Assembly (NCBI GenBank): GCA_012934845.2
Contig: WNNJ02002647.1
Coordinates: 51,204 to 115,203, forward strand
DNA length: 64,000 nucleotides
Source of the DNA: Pomphorhynchus laevis
Taxonomy: Eukaryota; Acanthocephala; Palaeacanthocephala; Echinorhynchida; Pomphorhynchidae
Direction of reading: 5' to 3'
Shown: piece by piece, positions 1 through 11,316 of the stretch
Layout: each line of letters opens with the position of its first letter
Numbering within the stretch: the stretch's first letter is position 1
Program-made: the position numbers and the translations under genes
The notes under the pieces: generated by a model
Seen by the model: the letters and a program-made list of their open reading frames with translations, nothing else
Database searches by the model: none
Told to the model about the DNA's origin: nothing

Positions 1-217
1 GAAATATTGGATTATAACCAAATAAATCACAATGATTCCTCGCCTTCTAACAATGATTTTGATCAGAAACAAATATTCAGGATGAATTTAATCCTACTTG
101 AATCCTATTTAGCATTGCCCAATGCAGAGCCCTAGTTGCATTGCTTAATTTGGATTCTCCATATTACACTAATTTGAAAATACTTTAAATGATAAAATAG
201 AAGGTCAAATTATACTT

Positions 218-319
218 AATAAAGATCACAGAGGAATTTTTAGAATTTTATTTAAAAATAATTATATTTTAAAATTATCTTTTAAATAAATATCTAAAAA
301 ATCCCCTGTGATCTTTATT
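218..319. repeat. Imperfect 100-bp palindrome (MITE-like)
   Basis: The left arm begins AATAAAGATCACAG and the right arm ends with its complement, CTGTGATCTTTATT. The inner parts (TTTTTAGAATTTTATTTAAA and its partner) also pair. A near-full-length foldback of this size fits a short MITE; the family is unknown. Confidence 0.6.
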
Positions 320-714
320 GTTGACAATTGGAATGGGAGTGCTCTCAAAAACAAATTATACGCCACCTTATTTTATTCACAAACAAAAATTAAGATAAAA
401 ATATATCCATCTGCATTTACCTAAATTTGATTCTTTCAGTCGTATAATTTTAAATTCAACTTCCATATTTCCCAGGTTGCGTTACATTACTAATTTTATT
501 GAATCTTTATAAATACTATGATTTACTGTTAGAATTGATATCATATGAATTTGAAACTATCAACAAGCCCTTTGCATTTTACGTTTTCTGGTATATATCT
601 TGTAATACGAATATGGTAAATGTTAAAACGTAGTGTGCTGTCAGTCTTGCCCATTTGCATTAAATATAGATCCCGAAAGTCTGATCCGCTTTTGATTATA
701 GTATTCGACAGTTG

Positions 715-800
715 GCTCTTTGTATATTCCATGACACGCTTTGGGATCAGATTTTTATCCCGAAATATTAATCGCTGTTTTAGCTTCAATGTAATATTAT
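715..800. repeat. 80-bp dispersed repeat, copy 1
   Basis: The block starting CCATGACACGCTTTGGG and running through CCGAAATATTAATCGCTG recurs with few changes at about 4284-4365. It is of unknown origin and overlaps a short minus-strand ORF (541-789) that I do not accept as a gene. Confidence 0.6.
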
Positions 801-1721
801 AATCATATAAAATTAAATACAGATTAATTATATTAGATATTAATACATATTAAATCAAACATTACATATTAAATATTATAATATATAATAATTGATACTA
901 TTAACGGATGCTACATCCAACTGTAACGGATACAACTAACGGTATAAAACTATGGAGTTTCTATAGAAAAGATTATCTAATGTAGCAGTAATGTTGATTA
1001 TTTATTATTTAATTGTAAATCTCAATATTATATTTTTATATTTTTTCAAATTCATGTAAATCTTAAAATTTTTGAACTTAACTTTATTCTTTTAATATGA
1101 TATACGTTCGTTTAAATTTACCATAATATTATGTTGATGAGAGTACAATGTATTCTGAACCGCTGTAGTATCGGATTTAGGCGTCTTTCTCCAAACTACT
1201 GCGTAAATTTGAATATTATGATTTTAAGCGCCGATTAGTCCCTTTGAAATTGATTACAGCAACAATAGCTTGAAACGGCACACATTTCCAGTCATTTTTA
1301 TAAATTTATTTGGATTTAAGTCATTTTTATAAATTTATTCGGATTAAAAATTGATTAAGTTTTGTGTTAGTTTAAAATTCCTTATTTTCTGTGTGGATAA
1401 AATCATATTCCAAATGTCGAATAAGTAAATTGTTTTAGACAAACGGAATATGACACAATTTGTTTTCTGAGATTCCACATTTTGCCATTTTCAAATTAAA
1501 TTAATGAAGCGACAATAAAATTTTGGTGTTAAGGTTTATGAATTTTTTAATTACTATATACCACCCAAACAAAAAATGGTTTTTGAATTTTCGACATATT
1601 ATTTCCCAGTAAGACAACTGTAGGCACGCGAGGTAGTTTAAATTTGTGAAATTTGACACAAACACTATATCATTAATAAAATTATATATATGTATGTTTT
1701 GACCGTCTATTGTACTAAGTA

Positions 1722-1858
1722 GAGTGTGGATCGTTCATGAATGACAAGAGATTGTGTATGATTACGAATATGAACACATAAGAAAAAATAGAAACACTTG
1801 TTATTTAATTCAAAGCTTTGGCTTTACTGCCCTTCTTTAGTGATTAAATTACAACGGG
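1722..1858. repeat. 140-bp dispersed repeat, copy 1, with decayed hammerhead-like hairpin
   Basis: It is similar to 2415-2557 over about 140 bp (GTAGAGTGTGGATC through GTGATTAAATTACAAC). On the minus strand both copies contain CTAAAGA, then GGGCAGTA, then CC, then AAAGCTTTG. This resembles the CTGAAGA-hairpin-GAAA plus palindrome signature of other repeats in the window, with several substitutions. Confidence 0.6.
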
Positions 1859-2414
1859 AATTCTTCTTGTATTATATTATACAAGTTGCATTATATTATT
1901 ATAAATTACTTTATTAAATATTACTTTATAAAATGTATAATAATATAAATAATATAATATTGTATATTACTATAATTATTGTATAATAATTATAATAATT
2001 ATAATCAATATAGCATTACGATAACAAAGCATTACGATATCAATATATCGTAATGATTTGTTTGAACGAAATTTAAAATTTCGAAATGAATAACAAAGTT
2101 TAACGTATTAATATTATCTGCAATTATATTTTTAAAGGCCTAAATTGAATATATAATAAACTTACATATCGTAAGATTTAAATTAAACAAATATTATTAA
2201 AACATATAAATTAAACGAAGAGTTTAAATACAATTTTACACTTTAAATCTTAATTTTATACAAAAAATATATTATTTTATAAATTACACAGAGAATTATG
2301 AACTAATTTAATCTAGTGTGCTTGGCTACAGAGCAGTGTGGGCAAATTATTATCCGAATTGCTGTATTAAGGGGTTAGTATTATCTGCAATTATATTTTT
2401 AAACGCCTAAATTG

Positions 2415-2557
2415 AATGTGGAGTAGAGTGTGGATCATTCATGAACGATAAGAGATTGTATATGATTACGAATATGAACATATAAGACAAAATAGAAACA
2501 CTCGTTATTTTATTCAAAGCTTTGGATCTACTGCCCTTCTTTAGTGATTAAATTACA
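2415..2557. repeat. 140-bp dispersed repeat, copy 2
   Basis: Second copy of the block at 1722-1858, in the same orientation. A shorter shared piece just upstream (TATTATCTGCAATTATATTT) occurs at both 2117 and 2381, so the repeat may be longer but interrupted. Confidence 0.6.
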
Positions 2558-3059
2558 ACAACAAGAACTCTACAATACAAATTCATCTTTTCAAATTTAA
2601 TTAAGTCAATTCAATTTAATTTTGCAATTTAAATTTAATTTTGCAATTTAAATTTTTATAGAATACAAAAATATCGAGAGATATTATAGATATTTTTATT
2701 CGAAGCAAGGTTTAAACAAGGTTTCTGCAGAATACCCCATTATTCATCCAGCTTTGGCTAATCTACTACATCAATATATTGCTCAATATTGTGTATAAAA
2801 TTGTGATATTACAGAATAGCATTACTGTTAACCCCATTGTTTGAGTTCATGTAATTAACAAGTTCATTTAATTTTTTTAGCGAAAGTAAAGAGGTTTTTT
2901 ATTATGCATCAGCATTACTTTTGTGATATCGTTCAGTCAAAACTACATTAGCTTGATTACGCTTTAAATCCGAAAGGGTCTGTTATCAATTGTATTTTTA
3001 ATATATAATTCTTTTTTTTTCGATTATGGCAGTATATTATCCTCACAGGTATTGATCTT

Positions 3060-3250
3060 ATTTTTGATGCAACAGTACGCTACTAATCAGTCTGGGTGGG
3101 TCTCATCAGCTGCTGACCCAGACCTACATTTCACGTTTCGACCCTTATTATCTGCTTTCTCCGTTGACTGATGCTGATCGGATTTGAACTCAGGACGTCT
3201 GTATCGTGATTCAACGCAACATCCACTAAGCTGGCTGCTCCAGTGGTGTA
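3060..3250 (-). mobile_element. tRNA-derived SINE with hammerhead-like body
   Basis: Read on the minus strand, the head at about 3250-3180 resembles a tRNA. It has a box A-like CAGCTTAGTGGATG and a box B-like GAGTTCAAATCC at a tRNA-like spacing. The body (about 3145-3070) forms a compact structured RNA, listed separately, and an A-rich stretch follows. Box A plus box B with a non-tRNA body is the usual layout of a tRNA SINE with an internal RNA polymerase III promoter. It is a single copy here, so its limits are approximate. Confidence 0.6.
3070..3144 (-). ncRNA. Hammerhead-like, strand-permuted pseudoknot RNA in SINE body
   Basis: Minus-strand order: GGGTC (3144-3140), GAAAC (3139-3135), GTCTGGGT (3123-3116), CAGCAG (3115-3110), CTGATGA (3109-3103), GACCC (3102-3098), ACCCAGAC (3097-3090), GCGT (3080-3077), A (3076), CTGTTG (3075-3070). 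Helix II is GACCC with GGGTC, closing on CTGATGA and GAAA as in hammerheads. Helix III is ACGT (3136-3133) with GCGT, extended by GTCTGGGT with ACCCAGAC. Helix I is CTGTTG with CAGCAG. The cleavage position would follow UA at 3076. All core words and all three stems are present, but the strand order is not that of types I-III. Activity is inference. Confidence 0.5.
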
Positions 3251-3259
3251 GATATACAT

Positions 3260-4425
3260 TTCTGTATATTACTTTTGGTAGGGGATCGTATTCTAACGTA
3301 TTCTAATTCTTTGTTAACTTATTACGGATAAGACAAAATATTCCTAATTATTACAAACGCATGCAATCATACCAGTCTATTTTCTAGCCATGACAAATAA
3401 TACATGAAATTCGAGGAGGTAGTGACCTTTCAAACTGTGCTATGCAATAGGACAAATAAAAATCTCGTTATAAATGACATTTAATTATACTGATGTATGC
3501 AAAAATTTGTTCTTCATGCTAAACGATAAATATCGAGGACATTGCCTCATAAATATTATCGTCAGTCAGATGACATACCCCATATCGCAGCTTATGTTTT
3601 ATAAAATCAACGCATTCCATTCTATATGTACACTTTGGCTTACTAGATACTTCGACGAACCTGCATTTTAATTACACAGCATTTATGTGTGCAATGCTCT
3701 GTATATTTCCTGCAAATACTTTTACATTATCATATTTATTGCTTCATAGTTTATTTTTTATGGGGAAAAAGTTTTTCGCTTTAACAATATAATATTCAAT
3801 TATTATTTTTTCAATATAAGATTCCTTATATTTATCTGAAAATATGTTTTCGAATACTTATCTCGTTTATTGTGCATATATAGTAGCAGAGAAAGCATTC
3901 TCATCATCAATTCTAAATCTCGTTCACTTAGTACAAGTATTTACTTTTCCTTTTTGGTTTACTATGTCCTTTTTATCAGTAAAGCAAAATTATGAATATT
4001 CTTACGATGTGGTTGCTTCGTATTTCAGCAAGTCACTGTGTTTTTGAACTATATGTGTTTTTAGAAATTATTCTGTATAATCTAGATGTTATCAACAAAG
4101 GATATAGTCTTACATCTAAACATGGCATGTCTTTAATGCAATTTGAGCTTACTAATATAAGTTCAACAAACAAATTCACTCTTATATTCATTCTTATACA
4201 ATGTCTTTTTTATAATTTGTTATATAATTAAAAAAATGAATATTTTTTAATAGATAATACGGAGTCATTTGGTTATTGTGTACATTCCATGACACGCTTT
4301 GGGTCAATGATTTTATACCGAAATATTGATCGCTGTACTAGCCTTTAATGTAATATAATAATTTGCCTTTTAAATAATTGTTTTTAATAATGAATAAAAT
4401 TTTTAAAAACTGTACGTTTTGTTTC
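3260..4425. other. AT-rich intergenic DNA, no supported gene
   Basis: Short plus-strand ORFs at 3474-3671, 3844-4047 and 3992-4231 are composed mostly of hydrophobic codons expected from T-rich DNA and show no family motif. A second copy of the 80-bp repeat from 715-800 lies at about 4284-4365. Confidence 0.5.
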
Positions 4426-4459
4426 TGTTTCTGATGATATAGAAGCCAGCGAAATATAA

Positions 4460-4905
4460 CCCTGAAACGGGCTCAGCATCTGTCATTGAAAGAGAAAACC
4501 CAAGTGCACCTATGTGGTACTTGGGCTATCTCGGGATTAGTCTTCTTTTTGAGATGACGTCCCCCAGAGCAAAGGCTAAGGTTTCTTAAGCTCCTCGTCT
4601 CTCGTTTACCCAGCATAGTCCGCGCCGATTGGATTCTTCGTGGGGTGAAAGACCCCCGGTGGTTCAGTCGGAAGGCGGCGTGTTGGATCGGTTGGGGGGA
4701 TCATATCCCCCTGGACCTGAGGTCATAGAAGAGAAAAATAGAAGACGAAGAATAGTTGAAGACCGAAGTTGTTCTGCCGTTTTTTCTGACTATGCTGTGA
4801 CTTGTTTGTTTTTTCTTGCATGCTACTTATAGGTTATTGGATGTATTTAATAAAATCGTTATTATTATGAAATATAAGAATAAAGTAGTATTTCTTATTT
4901 AAAGC
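4460..4905 (+). mobile_element. Jockey/R1-like LINE, 3' fragment (copy C)
   Basis: From CTGAAACGGGCTCAGCATCT onward it matches the 3' end and 3' UTR of LINEs A, B, D and E here, including the CCTGGACCTGAGG block and the TAATAAAATC tail. It is strongly 5' truncated, as usual for LINEs. Just upstream (about 4429-4460) is CTGATGA, then an unpaired-looking spacer, then GCGAAATATAA, a decayed version of the hammerhead-like signature seen in other repeats. Confidence 0.7.
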
Positions 4906-4959
4906 AGTGATTCAAAAGATATGTAAATTTATGTGATTATTTTTAAACAGAGTTAATTT

Positions 4960-5065
4960 ACATTTTCGTACTGTTCGAAATTTTGGATTAGGATCTATAA
5001 AACACAAATTTATTTATTTTTATATTTCACTAGCTGTTGCTGACATAATCAGAAACCAAATATAC
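4960..5065 (-). mobile_element. Jockey/R1-like LINE 3'-tail fragment
   Basis: The stretch TTTTGGATTAGGATCTATAA through ACACAAATTTATTTATTT and TTTCACTAGC parallels the tail of copy A at 6845-6925. Only the extreme 3' UTR is present, so this is a very short truncated insertion. Confidence 0.4.
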
Positions 5066-5394
5066 AATTTGTTCAATTGAGTGAACAAATTATACGATTT
5101 GTTTCTGACGATACACATCTATTTTGTTTCTGGAAGGAACATAAAGCTGCTTGCGAAATATAATAGGGTTTTTGTTGATTCTGCTCTAGATTCAAAAATA
5201 TCAATAATTGGTAATTATACTGTAATTTAATTCTTATTCTTAAGATAAGAATACGAATAAGATAAGAATAATAACCATTAAAAAACTACAAAAATATAAA
5301 AATATTTGACTGTAAAAATACAATCAAACAGAAAATAGTAAAATATATAAATCAACACAATAATATAAAGAATAAATTTAAACTCTTAAGTGGC

Positions 5395-6625
5395 AAATTT
5401 TTATGGATGGATAATAAATAATATACTTTGTATTAGAATAAGATACTAGATAGTTTTATCAGAGGAAATACATCATTAGCATGTATTTGGCCCCGCTGCT
5501 ATGTTGGGTAGAGGAGTTAGGGGCCGAAACCTGATAGCATAGCAGTTCCTCCTGATGACCTCTAATTCTTATTCTGATACAACGTCTGTTATTTATTAGT
5601 CAATTCATAAAAATGACGTTTATTTTAAATTTCAATTTTTTATTTTAACTTGATTTAAATTATAGAAAATCTTAAAAACAATTATTTATTTTATTATTTA
5701 ATTATTAAATTTTGATTTAGCATTATTATGTTTTGTTTAGTTTATAATTATATTAAATACGTAGACACAGTTAGCTGATTTGATTTATAAACTTGAACAC
5801 TGCCCAATATTGTCTTATTCAACTTTGAATTCCTAGACAAGTACTTATTTGATGTGCATCACTATGTTAGTGCTTTATCAAGCTTACTGTTGACGATAGT
5901 TCACATATTATTGCTTTACACATGATAATCAATAATATTGTTTCTTTTCACACATTACAGGGTGTTCATTTTGCAACTAATGTCGTTTATAAAAATCATT
6001 TGTTAGTATATATTAATCTTTATACATTCTAATAATATATATTGTTAATAGAAAATAAAATAAAATATTCTAATGTAAATAATGTTAAATTCTATTAACC
6101 AGATTGTTGTTGAAAGTTTTAAATTATTTTATTTTATTGAATTTTTTTAATGTGTCTTAAGAGCAGGCATAATTAAAAGTGAACATTTGTTAATACAGTA
6201 GGATATGTTCATATGTATTATATTTATAGTAGGATATATAATAGATAAACCTTTTGTTGTGGATATTGTTAAGCTGTAAAACAAAAATTGATCAAAGTCT
6301 AAGTATTTAAATTAAAAATAAATTACCAAAAAATTTTAATTAGAAAATAAATTACCATAAAATTTTAATAAAAAATAAATTAATATATATTAATTTAAAA
6401 TAAAGATAAATCAAATAATAAATAATTATATATTATATTACATAATTAATATTTATATAAAGTTTAAATTTAAAATAAAAAATCAATTTCTATGAATTGA
6501 CTAATAAATAACAGACTATATATCAAAATAAGGATTAAAAGGTCATCAGTAGGAACTGTTTTGTTATTAAGTTTATGCCCCCATTCTTCGACCCAGCATA
6601 GTAGCGGTGCCAAATTGATTAATAT
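5395..6625. mobile_element. Foldback (long inverted repeat) element, family FB1
   Basis: The left part contains GGCCCCGCTGCTATGTTGGG, then GAGGAGTTAGGGGCCGAAAC, ATAGCAGTTCCTCCTGATG and GATACAACGTCTGTTATTTA. The right part (about 6480-6625) carries these in inverted order (AATAACAGACTATATATC, GGTCATCAGTAGGAACTG, CGACCCAGCATAGTAGCGG). Arms are roughly 250-300 bp around an AT-rich centre. No transposase is seen. Related arms lie at 25.5-26.3 kb and 32.9-33.8 kb. The inner end of an arm reads ACGTAGACACAGTTAGCTGA, a mark repeated across the 22-26 kb region. Confidence 0.65.
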
Positions 6626-6844
6626 TTTTGATTCTCGGCATTTCTATTGAAGGAGAATAGGGTAACAGGTCTAGTTGTTTCAGCTACTGGACCATTAATG
6701 ATGATGACTATTTTATTATTTCATTACGAATGCATTTTATGGATATATCTGATGAATACACCCAATCTATAAAGAATGTTGGTACAAAACTATTCTTAGT
6801 ATCTTCAAAACAAAGATTATACATGATTAAAAATAAGTGATCTT

Positions 6845-9800
6845 GATCCATTATTTAGATTTGGAATTTTGGAACAGGATTAACAAACACAAATTTATTC
6901 TTATATTTCAATAATTACTGTTAATAAAAGTCAGTAATAATAAGGGTTTTATTAATAACTAAATAACCTATAATAAAGATTTTAAAGCAAATCATGCAGA
7001 AAAAAACAACTTTAAACAATAGCCGTTCAAGACGTATCTTTCAAAATTTTCTAACTTACCTTACGGCCTCATGTCCAGAGGAATCTGAACCGCCTAGCCG
7101 CACCAGCGATCTGCCCTCTGACTAAACCATTCAGGGTCTCTCACACCCCTAAAAGTCCAGTCAAGGCGGACTATGGATGGTACAATCGAGATGAAGAGCT
7201 TGAGAAACCTTAGTCTTTGCTCTGGAGGAAGTTCTCTTGAAAATAAGACTAATCCCGAGATAGCCCAAGTACCCCCAAAGACGCACTTGGGATTTCACAT
7301 TTAACGACAGATGCTGGGCCCGTTTCAGAGAACACCTAGCTCTCTACAGGATAGGTTTAAGTCTATCCAGGTCAGCTTTCGCAGACCAATTCACCGCAAC
7401 GGTGAACCCCAGATATTTAACTCGACTCGTTTAAATAGGGACTGGTTGAAGCTGCAAAATTGAGGAGTGCAGAGAGTGCTAATCTCGTAAGCTTCATTAT
7501 GGTGTCAGCGGCGCCATAAAAGACGACCACTTGCAATTGTTTGGATTTTAAAACAAGATAAGCTGTGGGCAACTGATCTTTTAATCTTAAAAAGAAACGG
7601 CTGATGTCAGAGACTACATCTTTGCACCTGCATCCAGAAAACAGGGCTGTGGGATCATCAGCGTATATCACAAGATATTGATCGCGCTTGAATATTTTGA
7701 AAAGTCCGATGGATGCAGCAAGAAATAAGACTGGAGAAAGTGGGGATCCTTGAGGCACACCAGTAATAAGGTAGAACTGACGTGCATTAGAGTTGGCTTC
7801 ATAATAAAATCGCTTGTTGTACATCAATATCTTGATCCTGTTGACAATTCATGCAGGCTGCTCGAGAGACCTAAAAGAGGAGATAACGAATGGAATGGAG
7901 ATTCGGTCAATTACAATAGAAAAGTCAAGGAAAACAGCAACAGCGAGGTGATGACTGTTATCCCGACAAAACTGATGCACTTTACCAATTGCGGATGGAC
8001 CGAGCGCCCTTTGACAAACCCATGAAAACGGCGGGATTAGGTTACGCGCAAGCGCTTTATCATAGATGGACATGAGAGAATTTTGAATCGAAATGGACCG
8101 TAGGTCTTTTGGACATAAAACCGGATTTCGCTTAGGTAAAAAGATTCTACGACTGTTGTTGAGGCCTGCTACATCAGATGTTGAGGCTAACAACATTGTG
8201 ACTGCCACTTCATTTCTTTGATCGGCTGCCAAAAGCTGGCAAATCTAAGAAGAGTGTGGAGCGACAGATTTGGAGGTGCCCGGTAGTAGGCCCCAGGAGT
8301 TAATGATATGTGTAACAGATAAAATCCTGCTCTTGAAGTCACCTTAAGGCGGGTTGGCTGCGGGGAAAGCGTGGCTCTATAATTTTGTAGGACTAGTGAC
8401 TCCTCTAAAATTTTACAAGGTTAGGCTACCAATGCAATCCGATGCCCACTCCCGCCAGCAGACAAACTTATCCGCCTTGAATATCTTCCAGAAGGAAGCC
8501 TGCGAGGGATTAAGAAGAGCAATGCTCGTCCTGTCCCTACTTATCTGGAGCCTGTATCCTGTACTATAGTATTCATTTAAGAGAACCTGCCTGAAGGAAG
8601 CAGAGAGATTGGGAAGGTGTAGCATTCTTGCTAGGATTGTAAGTTTTGTTGGAGTGGGATTGTAAATGCGACCTATATAGGTAGTCAAATTAATTGGGTC
8701 AGAATATCATTCCTTATCCTGAGGAAGAGTTGGATAGCTGCCTGAAAGAAAACCACTCTGATTTGACCAAAGTGAACCCTCTTCTAATCAACGTATCATC
8801 ATCTATCCGCCAGCGAATTAGGTCATGAGAGTTGGCCAGCTGTTGGCGCGACTGCTTAATGCAGATGTGTTTTAACAACCACATCCTATGCAGCAGTAAA
8901 ATATCGGGGAGTGAGTTTGCTGTTGAGCAATGAAAGGTGGGGGGGGTGGTTTGTGAATAAGATAGTCGTTCCTGGCTCTTAGGAGTGTTGCATTAATCCA
9001 ACGACCATTTATGTCCTTGAAGTCACCGAATAACATGTCATAGCCGCTAGCTAAAAGACGTCCAGGAGGTCACGGTTCTTGTGAATATCCCCCGGCCGGA
9101 TGTAGACATTAGCTATGCTGATGCATTTAGAGTTCTTACAAAGTGATATAGCTAAGCAAGACATGGCTGGACAATATTAGTTTATTAAGAGGGATGATCT
9201 TAAGGAGCTCTTCACTAGGGTTAAAAGACCTTAAGAAGAAGAGGAGTAAGGTAGGGTTATGTACGGAGTAAAGTGGGTGTATATGTGCTTAGAGATAAAT
9301 CGAGCAATGCTCTGGATATACTGATATACTGATATCCAGGGGAAGACGAATAAACAGCGTTTCCTGAAGGACTATTACATCTGCATCTCTGCCAGGTAGA
9401 AGGCTAAGACCGGAAGCATCTCCCAAATTTCACTGAAGAATATTCAGTGAAAAAGGCCCCCGAATACTTCGCATTGCTATGGATTAACCTGAAGGGGATA
9501 TTCCTCCCTAGTTGGAGCCAGAGGTGTGAAGATTGCCCTTCACACTTCCTGTCCCAACAGCGGAGTTCTATTGCCTCCGTCAATATCTTCATTTTTTCTT
9601 TGCCACCTGTCAGGATTTGCCTCTCTTTGACAGACGAACAGGTGCGAGATTCTGTGCAGAGGCGCCTCTTTTTTTGGTGTGATGGACTTTCTCGGGGAAT
9701 GGCTGTGATGTATCATTTGTAGTAGGAGTTTATCCTAGGAAGGGGCTAATTAGGTTGACATCATAGACTGGATCTCTTTCATGGCAGTTTGGTGTTTGGC

Positions 9801-10770
9801 GTCTATCAGCCTGATGATGTCAAGGTCAGATAGACGACTGGATGCTGCTGATGCAAAAGTTCGGGCAAAATCTTTGTGAGACAATCGGGTCTTGATGTGG
9901 CGGTTTTTATAGTCTTAAATGTTGACATTTCCTGGACTTATGCCGGGTGCATTCATCCATAGTTGTCGCATACAGTGGTGTTCAGGCATTTGTTATTTTG
10001 AGTACAATTACTTTCCCGGCAGATGCCACAGATTTGGGGGTTGGGGCAGTTTGAACCCCGAGTGCCCGTATTTGTGGCAGTTAGAGTAATTCGGGTAAGT
10101 GAGATCTGTGCCGATGTGGATAAATTTTATGTTGCATCCCATGAAGGGATTGCACCTAGATCTAGAGAGAAACTTATCATTGTCTACAGGAGAGGAGCAA
10201 ATGCTACGGGGAGATGGATTCCTCTCTTCCCCATTAGTAATCTAGTGTTTGTTAAGTTAAATTGTTGCTCTAATTTTTTAAGTCGTCGCCGTCAATCTCT
10301 GAAGGGAGGTTAGAAAGTTTCACTGAGGTCATGATCGGCTTATAAATAATTTTGCATAGTGAACTTAAATGTTGTTCAACATACTTCTTTTATTCCATCG
10401 TTAAATCTGCGATACAAGAGAGATTCGTATTTCAGAATCAAAAAATTTGAGTGAATTATAGAGGACTCGATTTTTGTATCTATTAGTAGAGTTTTTAGGA
10501 AAAAATAATAAATTTTAGAGCGATCAACTGGCTCTTAAAATTTTAAGTTGATCGAATTTGCGAGTTTTCTCACCGAGGGAGGTTCCCCCTGAAAAGGATC
10601 ATCACTTGAAACCTTACTAACCTGCATTTCTTGAGATATATCACGAGAATTTACCAATTTTACCTTTGAATCAACTTCTGTTAATTTTTTGGTGGGCATT
10701 TACTACACTATTGAATCGTTTAAAAGCTCCGACATTGAAAAAAGATTATTTTTCTCAGTACTCAAGGAAA
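6845..10770 (-). mobile_element. Jockey/R1-like LINE, degenerate copy A
   Basis: This is a decayed but nearly full-length minus-strand LINE. From its 5' end (right) it has: a 5' UTR with the block TGTCGGAGCTT at about 10728; an ORF1 start at 10699 (Met-Pro-Thr-Lys-Lys-Leu-Thr-Glu); zinc-knuckle remnants near 10020-10100; endonuclease remnants 8690-9450; reverse transcriptase in two frames (7417-8232); a 3' UTR at about 7030-7300; and a tail reaching 6845. It is broken by several frameshifts and stops. Its 5' end abuts the 3' end of copy B. Confidence 0.8.
7417..8688 (-). pseudogene. Reverse transcriptase of LINE copy A (broken)
   Basis: Family motifs are clear: TGVPQGSPLSPVLF and VIYADDPTALFSG around 7500-7740 (palm, with YADD catalytic residues). 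Upstream are PKDLRSISIQNSLMSIYDKA and, in another frame, LPNLSASFRQVLLNEY (8413-8688). The frame shifts near 7830-7850, and the stretch between 8232 and 8413 lacks an open frame. It is a relic of the replication enzyme and cannot give a full protein. Confidence 0.75.
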
Positions 10771-11316
10771 AGTCAGTTCTTAACCAACTGTTGTTAATAA
10801 TAATGATTTTCTTAACAAAAATAATACATAGGTTAAATAGAATTAAAACAAAAATAGAAAAAAAGAGACGTCAGAAATCAGAAATCACCGTCTTCCGGAA
10901 AAACTTGCTTACTTCTTCCATCATCATGGCCTCAGGTCCAGTGTGATCTGAGCTCCACAGCCAATCCAACACGCCGCCCTTCGATGGAACCACCTGGGGT
11001 CTTTCACCGCCCCTACCCCACCGAAGAGTCTAATCGACGCGGACTATGCTGTGTAATCGAGAGACGAAGAGCTTGAGAAACCTTAGCCTTTGCTTTGGGG
11101 GACGTCCTCTAGAGAAGAAGACTAATCCCGAGATAGCCCAAGTGCCCCAGAGGCGCACCTGAGTTTTCCCTTTCAATGACAGATGCTGGGCCCGTTTTAG
11201 AGTCCATCTAGCTCTCTAGGATACGTTTGTCTATCCAGGTCTGATTTAGCCGACCAGATCACGTAACGGTAAACCCCATATATCTTACTCGACTCGTGAA
11301 GACAGGGAGTGGTTGA

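Larger units (their letters stand above)
1..3060. other. AT-rich intergenic DNA with small repeats
   Basis: No convincing gene is seen. Short ORFs, such as the minus-strand one at 541-789 and its plus-strand shadow, have no recognisable domain. The stretch holds a hairpin at 218-319 and two direct-repeat families, listed separately. The rest is AT-rich low-complexity sequence. Confidence 0.6.

Noticed and set aside
541-802. Overlapping ORFs on both strands as genes
   Set aside because: No family motif, high AT, part of a dispersed 80-bp repeat.
3474-4231. Three short plus-strand ORFs, possibly membrane proteins
   Set aside because: Hydrophobicity is explained by T-rich DNA; no start context, homology or splice structure supports a gene.
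4629-4832. 67-codon ORF as a gene
   Set aside because: Lies in the 3' UTR of LINE copy C and follows the LINE consensus.
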